64,000 bases of DNA, taken from Gilichinskyi gelida. GTDB lineage: Bacteria; Acidobacteriota; Thermoanaerobaculia; Gp7-AA8. Both the position numbers and the translations under genes were made by a program. Positions 1 through 8,387 of the stretch are shown here, in pieces. A model generated the notes under the pieces. The model did not search any database. It was not told the origin of the DNA and saw only the letters and a list, made by a program, of their open reading frames with translations. Location of the stretch: positions 124,001 to 188,000 of the forward strand of contig JBBPII010000009.1 in assembly GCA_038040385.1 (NCBI GenBank), written 5' to 3'. The stretch's first letter is position 1. Each line of letters opens with the position of its first letter.

Positions 1-1095
1 TCGCCCGTGGAGATGAACCTGAAGCAGGTCGACATGGTGAATCTGAGCATGGCCGAGTACGCGGACGCGAAGTGTGTGCTCGTCGCGGATATCGATCGCG
101 GTGGCGTGTTCGCGCAGATCGTCGGCACGTACGCGCTGCTCGAGCCAGAGGAGCGCGAGCGCTTCGGCGGTTTCGTCATCAATCGCTTCCGCGGCGATCC
201 GAAGCTCCTCGGCGACGCGGTGCCCTACCTCGAGCGCCGCACCGGCCAGCGCTGCCTCGGCGTGGTGCCGCATCTGCGCGACCTCGGCATCGAAGAGGAG
301 GACAGCCTCGCCCTGCACGAGGCGCCCGGCCGGCGCAGCGGTCTGCGCGTCGGCGCCATGCTGTTGCGGTCCCTATCCAACTTCACCGACTTCGACGCCC
401 TGACGCGGATCGACGGCGTGGCCTTCTCGTACGTGCGCGATGCCGCGGAGATCCGCGACCTCGACGTCGTGATCCTGCCGGGGAGCAAGAACACCGTCCG
501 CGACCTCGACGATCTGCGCGCACGCGGCATTGCCGATGCCGTGCTCGCGCACGAGCGCGCCGGCAAGCCGGTGGTCGGCATCTGCGGCGGGATGCAGATG
601 CTCGGCCGCTCCATCGACGATCCGCACGACGTCGAAGGCGGTGCGCGCGACATCCCGGGCCTCGGGCTGCTCGACCTGCGCACGTCCCTGAGCGCCGTGA
701 AGACCGTGCGCCAGGTGACCGGCTCCTTCGCGGACCGGCCTCGTTTCGGCGACGCCGCCGTCGCCGGTTACGAGATTCATGTCGGCGAGACCAGTCGCGG
801 CGACGCCGATCCGCTGTTCGTCCTCACGCGCACCGGCACTGGGGAGGTCATCGAAGACGGCGCGATCCGCCGCGACGGACGCGTTCTCGGCACGTACATG
901 CACGGCCTCTTCGACGAGCCCGCGGGCGCGCTCGCGCTCATCAATCATCTCCGCGCGCTGCGCGACCTTCCGCCGCTCGGTGCCGACGCGATCGAGCCGC
1001 GCGGCGATCCATACGCGCGCCTCGCCGCGCACTTTCGCGCGCACCTCGACGTGGGCGCGCTCTACGAGAGTCTCGGCATGAAGGTGCCGGCATGA
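1..1095 (+). CDS. cobQ: Cobyric acid synthase, C-terminal part (5' end outside window)
   Basis: Cobyric acid synthase amidates cobyrinic acid a,c-diamide at four side chains in adenosylcobalamin synthesis, in the cytoplasm. The frame is open at base 1, so about 364 residues are visible; the family is near 480-500, so the first part of the N-terminal ATP-binding domain is missing. VLVADIDRGGVFAQIVGT and GFVINRFRGD are typical of the dethiobiotin-synthetase-like domain. The C-terminal glutamine amidotransferase domain has VVGICGGMQMLG with the nucleophile Cys (codon 583-585) and YMHGLFD with the catalytic His. The stop codon overlaps the btuF start as ATGA, so the genes are probably cotranslated. 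Identification is firm; the true start is not in view. Confidence 0.95.
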   Translation, partial: SPVEMNLKQVDMVNLSMAEYADAKCVLVADIDRGGVFAQIVGTYALLEPEERERFGGFVINRFRGDPKLLGDAVPYLERRTGQRCLGVVPHLRDLGIEEEDSLALHEAPGRRSGLRVGAMLLRSLSNFTDFDALTRIDGVAFSYVRDAAEIRDLDVVILPGSKNTVRDLDDLRARGIADAVLAHERAGKPVVGICGGMQMLGRSIDDPHDVEGGARDIPGLGLLDLRTSLSAVKTVRQVTGSFADRPRFGDAAVAGYEIHVGETSRGDADPLFVLTRTGTGEVIEDGAIRRDGRVLGTYMHGLFDEPAGALALINHLRALRDLPPLGADAIEPRGDPYARLAAHFRAHLDVGALYESLGMKVPA

Positions 1096-1952
1096 GGTGG
1101 TTCCTCGCGATCCTGCTGTCGATCGCCGCATCGGTGGACGCCGCGCCGGCGACACCCAAGCGCGTCGTCGCGCTCGCGCCGAGTTGCGCCGAGATCGCCG
1201 CCGCCCTCGGCCTCGGCGACGCGATCGTCGGCGTCACGAATTATACCGACTGGCCTCCGCGCACGAAGAACCTGCCGCAGGTGGGCAGCTACGTGAACAT
1301 CAACGTCGAGGCCGTGGTCGCGCTGCGTCCCGATCTCGTTCTCGCGACCGACGATGGCAATCCGCCCGCGACGCTGCGGCGGCTGGAGCATCTCGGCCTG
1401 CGCGTCGTGACGTTGCAACTGCGCGACTTCGACGCGATCCAGCAGTCGATTCTCTCGCTCGGCACGATGGTCGGCCGCGCGGCCGAGGGGCGGCGGGCGG
1501 TGGCGGAGATGAAACGCGTGGCGACGTGCGTTTCGCAGCGCACGCGCACCGTCGCCCGCCCGCGCGTCCTCTTCGCATATCAGCTCGGTCCGATCGTCAG
1601 CGCCGGCAAAGGCACGTTCACCAATCAACTGCTCGCTATGGTCGGCGCGGACTCGATCACGAAAGACGTGGAACAGAGCTACCCGCGCCTGAGCATCGAG
1701 AGCGTCGTCGCGCGTGCCCCCGAAGTCATCGTCGTAAGCAGCATGAATCCGGCTGCCGAAGCGGAACAGACCGATACATGGCTGAAGAAGTGGCCACCGA
1801 TGCCGGCTATCCGGAACGGCCGCGTGCATCTCATCGACTCCACGAATCTCGATCGCCCGTCGCAGCGCGTCGTGCACGGGCTCGTGCTGCTCGCGCGGAC
1901 CATTCACCCGACGCTGTTCGCGCGCGGCGAATGTGCGGCGGATCTCCCATAA
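1092..1952 (+). CDS. btuF: Cobalamin ABC transporter substrate-binding protein (BtuF-like)
   Basis: Predicted periplasmic binding protein of 286 residues for corrinoid uptake. It starts with a hydrophobic signal peptide (MRWFLAILLSIAASVDAA), followed by a TroA/BtuF fold: KRVVALAPSCAEIAAALGLG, IVGVTNYTDWP and LPQVGSYVNINVEAVVALRPDLVLA are typical of the family. The ATG overlaps the cobQ stop (ATGA) and its own stop TAA overlaps the btuC ATG by one base. A related iron-siderophore binding protein would look similar; the corrinoid assignment rests on the cobQ and cobU neighbours. Confidence 0.9.
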   Translation: MRWFLAILLSIAASVDAAPATPKRVVALAPSCAEIAAALGLGDAIVGVTNYTDWPPRTKNLPQVGSYVNINVEAVVALRPDLVLATDDGNPPATLRRLEHLGLRVVTLQLRDFDAIQQSILSLGTMVGRAAEGRRAVAEMKRVATCVSQRTRTVARPRVLFAYQLGPIVSAGKGTFTNQLLAMVGADSITKDVEQSYPRLSIESVVARAPEVIVVSSMNPAAEAEQTDTWLKKWPPMPAIRNGRVHLIDSTNLDRPSQRVVHGLVLLARTIHPTLFARGECAADLP

Positions 1953-2953
1953 TGGCACGTGCGACGGGATGGCGGCGGACCGTCGTGACGTCGCTCGTCG
2001 CCGCCGGGGCACTCGCGGTCGGAGCGGCGGTTTCGCTGATCGTCGGGCCGTACGCGATCGAGCCGCGCACGCTGCTCGACACGCTCTCCGGCGCGCGTCC
2101 GGACACGATGGAATCGCAAGTCATCTTCACCATCCGCATGCCGCGCCTCGTCGCGGCATGTATCAGCGGATGGGCATTGGCGATCGCGGGCCTCGTCTTC
2201 CAGGCGTTGTTGCGGAATCCGCTCGCCTCCGAATACACCCTCGGCGTCTCCAGCGGCGCCGCCCTCGGCGCGGTCGCGGCGACGCTGCTCGGCCTCGGTG
2301 CGCCGCTCGCCACTCCCGCCTTCGCGTTTGCGGGCGCCGTGGCGACGATCGCCCTCGTGCTGCTGCTCGCGCGCGCGCGGCTGGCATTCGAGACCAACGC
2401 CGCGATCATGATCGGCGTCATCTTCACCGCGCTGGCAAATGCGGCCCTGAGTCTGATCCTCAGCATCGTCTCGCCCTACCAACTGCAGGCGTTCTTCTTC
2501 TGGTTCATGGGCAGCTTCGCGGAGGCGGAGTGGCGCACGCTCGTGCCGGCCGCGGTGGCCATCGCCGTGCTGAGCGGCATCATCTACGCGTTCTCGTGGA
2601 ACCTGAACGCGATCGCGGTCGACGAACAATTCGCGGCGCAGATCGGCGTGAACGTCGAGGTCGTGAAGACCGTGCTGCTCATCGCCGCCAGCTTCCTCAC
2701 GGCGATCGTCGTCAGCCTCGCCGGCACGGTCGGCTTCGTCGGGCTGGTGGTGCCGCACATGGCGCGTCTGGCGATCGGCGTCGATCACCGCGCGCTCATT
2801 CCGGTGACGGCGCTCTTCGGTGCTGCGCTTTGCGTTGCGGCCGACGTGCTCGCGCGGACGATGCTCGCGCCGAACGAATTGCCGGTCGGCGTCGTCACCG
2901 CGTTCATCGGCGTGCCGGTGTTCGTGGCTCTGATGAGGAGGCCGCGGGCGTGA
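1952..2953 (+). CDS. btuC: Cobalamin ABC transporter permease (FecCD family)
   Basis: Inner-membrane permease of 333 residues with the many hydrophobic helices of the FecCD/BtuC family. Family-typical segments are RMPRLVAACISGWALAIAGL, FQALLRNPLASEYTLGVSSG and GTVGFVGLVVPHMARLAIG. It would form the channel of the importer with the binding protein upstream and the ATPase downstream. The start ATG shares a base with the btuF stop, and the stop TGA overlaps the GTG start of the ATPase (GTGA), so all three subunits are likely translationally coupled. Length is normal for the family. Confidence 0.93.
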   Translation: MARATGWRRTVVTSLVAAGALAVGAAVSLIVGPYAIEPRTLLDTLSGARPDTMESQVIFTIRMPRLVAACISGWALAIAGLVFQALLRNPLASEYTLGVSSGAALGAVAATLLGLGAPLATPAFAFAGAVATIALVLLLARARLAFETNAAIMIGVIFTALANAALSLILSIVSPYQLQAFFFWFMGSFAEAEWRTLVPAAVAIAVLSGIIYAFSWNLNAIAVDEQFAAQIGVNVEVVKTVLLIAASFLTAIVVSLAGTVGFVGLVVPHMARLAIGVDHRALIPVTALFGAALCVAADVLARTMLAPNELPVGVVTAFIGVPVFVALMRRPRA

Positions 2954-3681
2954 TCGAGTTGCGCGACGTGGAGGTGAAGTACGGCGGCTCGAGCGTCGTC
3001 GAGGGCGTGTCGTTCCACGTGGAGCCGGGCGCGTTCGTCGGGCTGGTGGGCGCGAACGGGTCGGGCAAGACGTCACTCCTGAAGGTGATCGCGCGCATGC
3101 TCGTTCCCGCGGTGGGGAAGGTGCTGATCGCCGATCGCGAGATCGAGACGTACGGGCGGCGCGAGCTCGCGCGGCTGATCGCCGGAGTCTGGCCGCGGAC
3201 GCCGCTCTCGTTCGGGTTCACCGTCCGCCAACTCGTGCTCCTCGGCCGGACGCCGCACCTCGCGCCGATGCGCTGGGAGACCAAGGTGGATCAGGAGATT
3301 GCGTTCGAGGCGATGCAGGAGACCCAGATTGCCCACCTGGCGGAGCGGCCGGCGTCGCAACTCAGCGCGGGAGAACTGCAGCGGGTCTTCATCGCCACCG
3401 CGCTCGCGCAACAAAGCCCGATCCTCCTGCTCGACGAGCCGACGAGTTTTCTCGATCTGCGGCAGGCGGCACGCCTGTCGTCGCTGATCGAGCGGCTGCA
3501 TCGCCGAGGCGTGACGATCCTATGCGCGACGCATGATCTCGCCCTGCTGAGGCGCCATGCGTCGTCCGTCGTCCTGCTGGCGGACCATCGCGTTGCGGCC
3601 GCGGGAGACACGGCAGGCGTGCTCGTCCCCGAGGCGCTGCAGCGCGCGTTCGGGATCACACCGGAGGAGTGGTATGACTGA
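2950..3681 (+). CDS. btuD: Cobalamin ABC transporter ATP-binding protein
   Basis: Cytoplasmic ATPase subunit (243 aa) of the corrinoid importer. Walker A GANGSGKT is at residues 34-41, the signature LSAGE at 138-142, Walker B ILLLDEP at 158-164 (Asp162, Glu163), and the switch His in ATHDLALL at about residue 195. A GTG start is chosen because it overlaps the btuC stop and places IELRDVEVKYGG at the N-terminus as in the family; a longer frame upstream is an antiparallel shadow of btuC. The stop lies 8 bases inside the cobU start. Confidence 0.93.
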   Translation: MIELRDVEVKYGGSSVVEGVSFHVEPGAFVGLVGANGSGKTSLLKVIARMLVPAVGKVLIADREIETYGRRELARLIAGVWPRTPLSFGFTVRQLVLLGRTPHLAPMRWETKVDQEIAFEAMQETQIAHLAERPASQLSAGELQRVFIATALAQQSPILLLDEPTSFLDLRQAARLSSLIERLHRRGVTILCATHDLALLRRHASSVVLLADHRVAAAGDTAGVLVPEALQRAFGITPEEWYD

Positions 3682-4207
3682 GCGGCTGATCCTCATTACC
3701 GGCGGCGCACGGAGCGGGAAGAGCACGAAAGCGCTGGCGTTGGCCGCGCCGTACAGCGAGAAGGTCTTCGTCGCCACGGCCCAGGCGCTGGACGACGAAA
3801 TGCGCGCGCGCATCGACCGCCACCGCGCCGAGCGGGGAGAGTCGTGGAAGACCATCGAAGAGCCGCTCGATCTCGCGCGGGCCATGCAGGTCGATCCCGG
3901 CGCCGTGGCCATCGTCGACTGCCTGACGCTGTGGCTGTCCAACGCCATGGAGGCGAACATCGACATCGAAGGCGCGCTGGACGACTTCATTACAGTGGCC
4001 CGGCAGCGCCGCGCGCCCGTCATTGTGGTGACGAACGAGGTGGGCATGGGCATTGTGCCGATCTATGAATCGGCGCGGCGTTTTCGCGATCTCGCGGGAA
4101 TCACGAATCAGCGCATGGCGGCCGCCGCGGATGTGGTTTGGCTCATTGTGTGCGGTCTTGGAATGCAGGTGAAACCATTACCCGCTCCGGTCCTTGACCT
4201 TTCCTAA
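3674..4207 (+). CDS. cobU: Adenosylcobinamide kinase / guanylyltransferase
   Basis: Bifunctional CobU/CobP (177 aa) that phosphorylates adenosylcobinamide and transfers GMP to form AdoCbi-GDP during nucleotide-loop assembly. Visible are the P-loop TGGARSGKST (about residues 9-18), VDCLTLWLSN and TNEVGMGIVP, and the C-terminal FRDLAGITNQ. Length matches the family. The ATG overlaps the end of the transporter ATPase, making it the last visible gene of the cobalamin operon. A strong promoter for the next gene begins inside its last codons. Confidence 0.94.
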   Translation: MTERLILITGGARSGKSTKALALAAPYSEKVFVATAQALDDEMRARIDRHRAERGESWKTIEEPLDLARAMQVDPGAVAIVDCLTLWLSNAMEANIDIEGALDDFITVARQRRAPVIVVTNEVGMGIVPIYESARRFRDLAGITNQRMAAAADVVWLIVCGLGMQVKPLPAPVLDLS

Positions 4208-4222
4208 CTCTGATTCTATATT
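4194..4222 (+). promoter_or_regulatory. Sigma70-type promoter for the metallophosphoesterase gene
   Basis: TTGACC at 4194-4199, a 17-base spacer, and TATATT at 4217-4222. The -35 box lies within the last codons of cobU. It would start transcription near 4229 and leave a leader of about 90 bases before the ATG at 4319. It is a sequence match only. Confidence 0.55.
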
Positions 4223-4318
4223 TCAGTACGGCCATCATCGCCACTGTGCCTTAGGCACCGTCTCGCAGATTCGCGTGTAGGGGATTCTCTTCAAACCTTT
4301 CTAGACAGGAGACTTGCC

Positions 4319-5707
4319 ATGGATCACCGAATCAAGGCCCGGCCCGCTGAACTGCATTTGCCGAAATTGCTCGCATGCGCGCTATTGATTCTCTGGAGCG
4401 TCGCAGCGGCCGCGGACGACAGCATCACCATTGGGGTCATCGGTGACCAGACGTTCGCCCTCGACCTGCAGGCGGCGTACGCGATCATGGAAGACGGCGT
4501 GGGCGAGCTGTCGCGGCAAAATCTCCACGTCGTACTACATACCGGCGACCTGCTCGAGAGCAGCCGACCGCCGGCGGAAGTGCAGGCGCAGTTCAATGAG
4601 GCCACAGCCATCCTCGACAGTCTGCCCGTCGACTGGTTTCTGACCGCTGGCGATCATGACGTCAATCCGCCGGGATTTCAGGAGGACTCCAGCGATCGCT
4701 CGCGCGAGCAATTGTTCCAGCAGCTCTATGGCGCGCGCGTCCCGGCCGTGCTGCAGAAGCCCTGGTACAGCTTCGACGTCGGCTCGTATCACTTCATCGC
4801 CCTCTATTCACATCAGGCGCTGCATTCCGACCCGCGATTCGGCAATATCTTCCTGGCGCAGATCTACAACGACCAGTTCGAATTCCTGAAAGACGATCTG
4901 GAGGACCATAAGAACGCGAAGGGCATCATCGTCTTCGTGCACCAGGCCCTCTGGTATCACGCCAGCGGATGGCAGCGCGTGCACGAGCCGCTGGCCCGCT
5001 ATCCGGTCGCGGCCGTGATTTCCGGTCATCACCATTACGATCAGGACTCGGGGACGACGGACGGCATCCGCTACCTCACCGTCGGCGCGACCGGTGGCTT
5101 CACCAAAAACGGCAGCCGCGATGCGGGCGACGTGCATCACGTCACTGTGCTGAAAGTCCTGAGCGACAAAGTGACGTCGGTGAAGCTCATTTCCTTGAGC
5201 GACAATCGTCCGCTGGAGCTCACGCCGCGGGTGGACATGGACCGCGTACAGGCGCTCGACGTCCAGCTTGGCAATTTCTTCGACTTCGCACAGCGGAATC
5301 CCGTCTTCGTGAAGAACGGCCAGATGGTGGGCAACTGCACCATCAATACGCCGGCGACGGTCCACATCGAACAGATCGGGAATCCGATCGACCTGCCCCT
5401 GACCGTCAAAATCGCATTCAGCAGCAGCCCGTCCGGCGTCACGTTGAGCGGCGCCGCGTTCGGGGTCGGCCAGTGCCAGACCAGTTCCAGCACGGAATGC
5501 CGGCTGGCGCGCACGGCGCGCACGTTCTTCTCCAATTACTCGAGCGTATTGATCAATGAGTTCACGCCATTGTGGACGAGCGGCCTCGCCGGCACCGCGC
5601 AGGCTGGAACGGTCCTCAGATTCAACATCCGCACGACCTTCGCCGGCAGCTCCGGGACTCTGTTCCTGGAGACCGACACGTCGACGGCCGTGCAGGCGTG
5701 CCCATAA
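4319..5707 (+). CDS. Secreted calcineurin-like metallophosphoesterase
   Basis: Predicted exported protein of 462 residues. A hydrophobic stretch LLACALLILWSVAAAA forms a signal peptide after a basic N-terminus. The phosphoesterase core runs from about 36 to 280: GVIGDQ (first metal Asp), LHTGDLL (His74-Asp77), TAGDHD (112-114), FVHQALW, and VISGHHH (236-239). The first motif is D-Q-T rather than D-x-H, as in some purple-acid-phosphatase-like members. The C-terminal 150 residues are unassigned, with three or more Cys that could be disulfide-bonded outside the cytoplasm. SD ACAGGAG precedes the ATG. Substrate unknown. Confidence 0.75.
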   Translation: MDHRIKARPAELHLPKLLACALLILWSVAAAADDSITIGVIGDQTFALDLQAAYAIMEDGVGELSRQNLHVVLHTGDLLESSRPPAEVQAQFNEATAILDSLPVDWFLTAGDHDVNPPGFQEDSSDRSREQLFQQLYGARVPAVLQKPWYSFDVGSYHFIALYSHQALHSDPRFGNIFLAQIYNDQFEFLKDDLEDHKNAKGIIVFVHQALWYHASGWQRVHEPLARYPVAAVISGHHHYDQDSGTTDGIRYLTVGATGGFTKNGSRDAGDVHHVTVLKVLSDKVTSVKLISLSDNRPLELTPRVDMDRVQALDVQLGNFFDFAQRNPVFVKNGQMVGNCTINTPATVHIEQIGNPIDLPLTVKIAFSSSPSGVTLSGAAFGVGQCQTSSSTECRLARTARTFFSNYSSVLINEFTPLWTSGLAGTAQAGTVLRFNIRTTFAGSSGTLFLETDTSTAVQACP

Positions 5708-5762
5708 AGGACCCGTCGCAACAGGGGGCGCCGCCGCTGGCGCCTCCTGTTGCGGCTCGCGC

Positions 5763-6827
5763 ATGCCCGACGAACCACGCCGCCTGCCGTCGGTCCTGCG
5801 ATCCGAGCTGCAGTTGCACGCGGAAGGAGAGCACGCCGCTCCCGCCGCGCTGCCGATCAGCAATGAAGGCGTGACGTACAATATGGCCCAGTCGATCGGC
5901 TGGGTCGATCCCGATCATTTCGCCGTCGGGCGCTGGGACGGCTCGCTCACCGTGTTCCGTTTCTCCGAGTGGCGCGAGAAAGGTCCGCTGATCTCCGTCG
6001 CCGCGAGCAGTCCCTGCTCTGAAGGCGTGCAGATGATCACCTGGATCGCGCCACGAGTTTTCGCCACGTCGAACGACGAGCGCTCGATCGCAGTGTGGCG
6101 TCCCAATGCGGACTGGACGCGCCTCGAGCTGGCGGCGCGACTCGACTATGCCCCCTCATTCGGTGCGGCCAACAGCGGCGAAGCGTTTCTCGTGGGCGAT
6201 CGCGTCGTCCTGGTGGCCGGCCATGCCGAGGGGTATGTGACGCTCTGGGAGGGCTCGAAGGAGGGACTGGATCTGCGCCTCACCGGCACGATGAATCTTC
6301 GCAGCGAGAGGCCGGTCAATCCGTGGGGCATCCACAATATCCGCGGCGTCGCGCTGGTGCGCATCCAGGACGGTGTGGCGCACGTGGCCACCGGCTCGGA
6401 AGACGGCGACATCTGCCTGCTGCGCATTCCGGATGGGCGGGTCGTCGCGCGCGAGGTCTACAATCCCGCCGCCAAACGGGGCATCAATGCCATTGCGGCG
6501 CACGAGGGGCGGCTGCTCGTCGCGAATTGCGCCGTCGGTCCGGAGGACTCGAACCTCTGGCTCTTCGCCATCGACGCCGATCGGGAGGTCATCTCCCGCC
6601 GCCATGCGCTGACGCTACGGCTCGATCCCCTGGCGAAGCAGGTTTTCAATTTCGCGGTCATCTGGGCCGTCTATGAGGACGGTCTCTGTTTCTTCTCGTC
6701 GACGCAAGAAGGCGCACTGTGGATGGGAACGGTCGACGATTGCGAGCAGCTGGTCATCGCCGGTTGCCAGAAAGTCGTGGCACCCCTCGGCGGGGCGATC
6801 CGGCAATCTCGCGTTCGTCGCCTATGA
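5763..6827 (+). CDS. WD40-like beta-propeller protein, 3' end probably frameshifted
   Basis: A 354-residue product without signal peptide. Repeated propeller-like strands are seen: HFAVGRWDGSLTVFRFSEW, VFATSNDERSIAVWRPN, VVLVAGHAEGYVTLWEG, HVATGSEDGDICLLRIPDG. The last residues (GAIRQSRVRRL) look wrong. Shifting frame in a GGGG run at 6792-6795 gives a plausible ending GNLAFVAYDLHEFNTKPR and then NPQRLF, stopping at 6894. An extra G in the run, real or an assembly error, would explain this. Cellular role unknown; the gene lies 55 bases after the phosphoesterase and may be cotranscribed. Confidence 0.6.
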   Translation: MPDEPRRLPSVLRSELQLHAEGEHAAPAALPISNEGVTYNMAQSIGWVDPDHFAVGRWDGSLTVFRFSEWREKGPLISVAASSPCSEGVQMITWIAPRVFATSNDERSIAVWRPNADWTRLELAARLDYAPSFGAANSGEAFLVGDRVVLVAGHAEGYVTLWEGSKEGLDLRLTGTMNLRSERPVNPWGIHNIRGVALVRIQDGVAHVATGSEDGDICLLRIPDGRVVAREVYNPAAKRGINAIAAHEGRLLVANCAVGPEDSNLWLFAIDADREVISRRHALTLRLDPLAKQVFNFAVIWAVYEDGLCFFSSTQEGALWMGTVDDCEQLVIAGCQKVVAPLGGAIRQSRVRRL

Positions 6828-6908
6828 CCTGCACGAGTTCAACACGAAGCCGCGTGCCACGTTCCGGCATCCCAATCCGCAGCGGCTCTTCTGAGTCTGG
6901 CTGCCGCG

Positions 6909-7349
6909 TCACGATTCTCGCTTGCTGCCCTCGAATGCCATCAGCGTGAGCCCCACTTCGTTTTCCACCGTCTTGAGGCGCCGGGACTGTTCGTCGGACA
7001 GTTTGGCGGGACGGGCGTTCTGGTCCGTTACGAACGGTGTCCCTTTCACATTGACGAGCTCATAGGCGACCAGCACCAGCTTCGTTTCCTTCTCGGCCTC
7101 GGCGATGCGCTGCTGCTGTTTCCGATTCGGATTCGCCAGACGCAGCGGCGCGTGCGATTCATGCGCGACGAGGCTCACGTCGAGCTCCCGTTCGACCTGT
7201 GCCAGACGCTCCGCCTGCTGCTTCGTCAGCTCGGCGAGCTGCGTTTCCGGATGCAGGGCCACGAGCTGAACGCCCAACTCCGTTTCCAGTTCGCGGATCC
7301 GCTGCTGGCGCACTCCATCCAGTGGGGCGGCCTTCATCTGCATGCTCAT
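6909..7349 (-). CDS. Small protein made of four coiled-coil-like repeats
   Basis: A 146-residue protein of unrecognised family. It consists of four copies of a unit of about 25 residues with the pattern QxxRxxxxExE..(V/L)xLVAxE: RQQRIRELETELGVQLVALH, KQQAERLAQVERELDVSLVA, KQQQRIAEAEKETKLVLVAY and DEQSRRLKTVENEVGLTLMA, joined by proline-rich or polar linkers. Each unit looks like an amphipathic helix followed by a beta strand. The ATG at 7349 is set by a strong SD, AAGGAGGCAAC. It lies 19 bases after the Dph6-like gene and is probably in its operon. Function unknown. Confidence 0.7.
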   Translation of the reverse strand: MSMQMKAAPLDGVRQQRIRELETELGVQLVALHPETQLAELTKQQAERLAQVERELDVSLVAHESHAPLRLANPNRKQQQRIAEAEKETKLVLVAYELVNVKGTPFVTDQNARPAKLSDEQSRRLKTVENEVGLTLMAFEGSKRES

Positions 7350-7368
7350 TGTTGCCTCCTTGTTGGCG

Positions 7369-8037
7369 CTAATCGTCCGGCAATACGTCGCAGAAAAAAA
7401 GCGACTCGCGGTACACCACTTCGCCCAGTCTGCAGCGCACCGGCTCTCTGAACAATGGTCCGTCAAAGACGAACGTATGGAACTCGCCATTCTCGCCGCA
7501 GACGTCGACGCCGACCGGCAGCGACTCGACGAATTCGCGGTCGACCAGTCGCCCCACGAACGTCTCGGGAAGCGCCGCTGAATCAACGGCGACGACATAG
7601 GCCTTGAAGCCGAGGTCGATGATGCGCATCACGTGCTCGCGGGCATTGACGAGCATCAGCGGGAAACAGCCGTCGACCCCCACTTTCTTGAAGATCGCCA
7701 TCCGCCGCTTTTCAAGGAAGATGTCGCCCGTGGCCGCGAGGAGCGTGCCTTTGTCCTTGTAGTGACGGAGCGCTTCCTCGATCACATATTCGTATTCACT
7801 CATGCTCGACTGCTGCGGAATGTACGTCCTGTGCAGCGTCAACCCGAGACAGTCGGCCTGACGGTCCAGCAGGACACTACGCACGCCGTGACCGCTGATC
7901 CGGTCATAGCCCTCTGTCAGCGTGGTCATAACGTCCGTGACCCGGAATGCGTTGAAGCGGGGATTCGTCGCGAGCTCGTACAGTGCCATGGCACTGTCTT
8001 TACCGCCGCTCCAATACAGAAGCACATTCTTGTCCAC
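7369..8037 (-). CDS. Dph6-like ATP-binding protein (diphthine-ammonia-ligase family, ATP pyrophosphatase)
   Basis: A 222-residue member of the adenine-nucleotide alpha-hydrolase superfamily. The PP-loop LLYWSGGKDSAMALYEL sits at the N-terminus, with family-typical GDIFLEKRR (analogue of GDI.s..hr) and the C-terminal GENGEFHTFVFDGPLF. In archaea and eukaryotes this family amidates diphthine; bacteria lack diphthamide, so the bacterial substrate is unknown. A GTG start at 8037 follows GGAGGT closely; the longer open frame upstream has no family similarity. Followed by the four-repeat protein. Confidence 0.85.
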   Translation of the reverse strand: MDKNVLLYWSGGKDSAMALYELATNPRFNAFRVTDVMTTLTEGYDRISGHGVRSVLLDRQADCLGLTLHRTYIPQQSSMSEYEYVIEEALRHYKDKGTLLAATGDIFLEKRRMAIFKKVGVDGCFPLMLVNAREHVMRIIDLGFKAYVVAVDSAALPETFVGRLVDREFVESLPVGVDVCGENGEFHTFVFDGPLFREPVRCRLGEVVYRESLFFCDVLPDD

Positions 8038-8067
8038 TGCACCTCCGGACCGACCGATATCACTCTC

Positions 8068-8301
8068 ATGATCGATATATATCCGGAGAGGGGGAATGTC
8101 AAATGTATTCCGCCAGTGGTGGTTTTGGCCGGCCCCGAAGCGAGGGTTGTCCTCGAGGCGCGGTGGATCGTGGGCGGCGTCGCGCATCGCGAGCAGATCT
8201 CCGTCGATATACCGTCGCTCGACAGCGCGAGCGTGGCCTCGGGCGTGAGCCAGGCGCTGGGGATGCTCGCGGATTGGATCGCGGCGCAGTTGTCGCAATA
8301 A
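8068..8301 (+). CDS. Short ORF, possible remnant of an ABC-transport auxiliary (PqiC/DUF330-type) protein
   Basis: A 77-residue frame between the Dph6-like gene (opposite strand) and the BlaI promoter. Residues from about 26 onward (EARWIVGGVAHREQI, then SVASGVSQALGMLADWIAAQ) resemble the C-terminal end of ABC-transport auxiliary lipoproteins, but the N-terminal domain and lipobox are absent. It may be a degraded fragment or chance coding. No clear SD is visible before the ATG. Confidence 0.3.
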   Translation: MIDIYPERGNVKCIPPVVVLAGPEARVVLEARWIVGGVAHREQISVDIPSLDSASVASGVSQALGMLADWIAAQLSQ

Positions 8302-8320
8302 CCGCCGGATGAGGGCACCT

Positions 8321-8334
8321 CCTAATCTTTTAGT
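8321..8334 (+). promoter_or_regulatory. Candidate BlaI operator 1
   Basis: CCTAATCTTTTAGT, an inverted repeat CTAA/TTAG that abuts the -35 box. It shares the pattern CCTA-N6-TAG with the second site at 8365-8378; the centres are 44 bases apart, near four helical turns. Placement around the promoter of a BlaI-type repressor suggests autoregulation. Confidence 0.5.
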
Positions 8335-8362
8335 TGACAATCGTCGCGCCGCGACCTATCTT
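8334..8362 (+). promoter_or_regulatory. Sigma70-type promoter of the blaI-like operon
   Basis: TTGACA at 8334-8339, a 17-base spacer, then TATCTT at 8357-8362. This is the best consensus match seen in the window. Transcription would start close to 8369, inside the downstream palindrome. Confidence 0.65.
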
Positions 8363-8381
8363 CTCCTAAAGAACTAGGAGA
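8362..8381 (+). promoter_or_regulatory. Candidate BlaI operator 2, perfect palindrome over the transcription start
   Basis: TCTCCTA-AAGAAC-TAGGAGA, a perfect 7-base inverted repeat with a 6-base centre. It contains CCTA-N6-TAGG like operator 1, covers the end of the -10 box and the expected start, and its right half supplies the SD (AGGAG). A repressor bound here would block both transcription and ribosome access. Confidence 0.6.
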
Positions 8382-8387
8382 CCACCG

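Noticed and set aside
1..60. Cobalamin riboswitch for the btu/cob operon
   Set aside because: The window starts inside cobQ, so any riboswitch would be upstream; none of the conserved box sequence is seen within the operon.
1904..3076. Minus-strand frame of 390 codons over btuC
   Set aside because: Arg/Asp/His-rich shadow without motif; the btuC frame is complete and well conserved.
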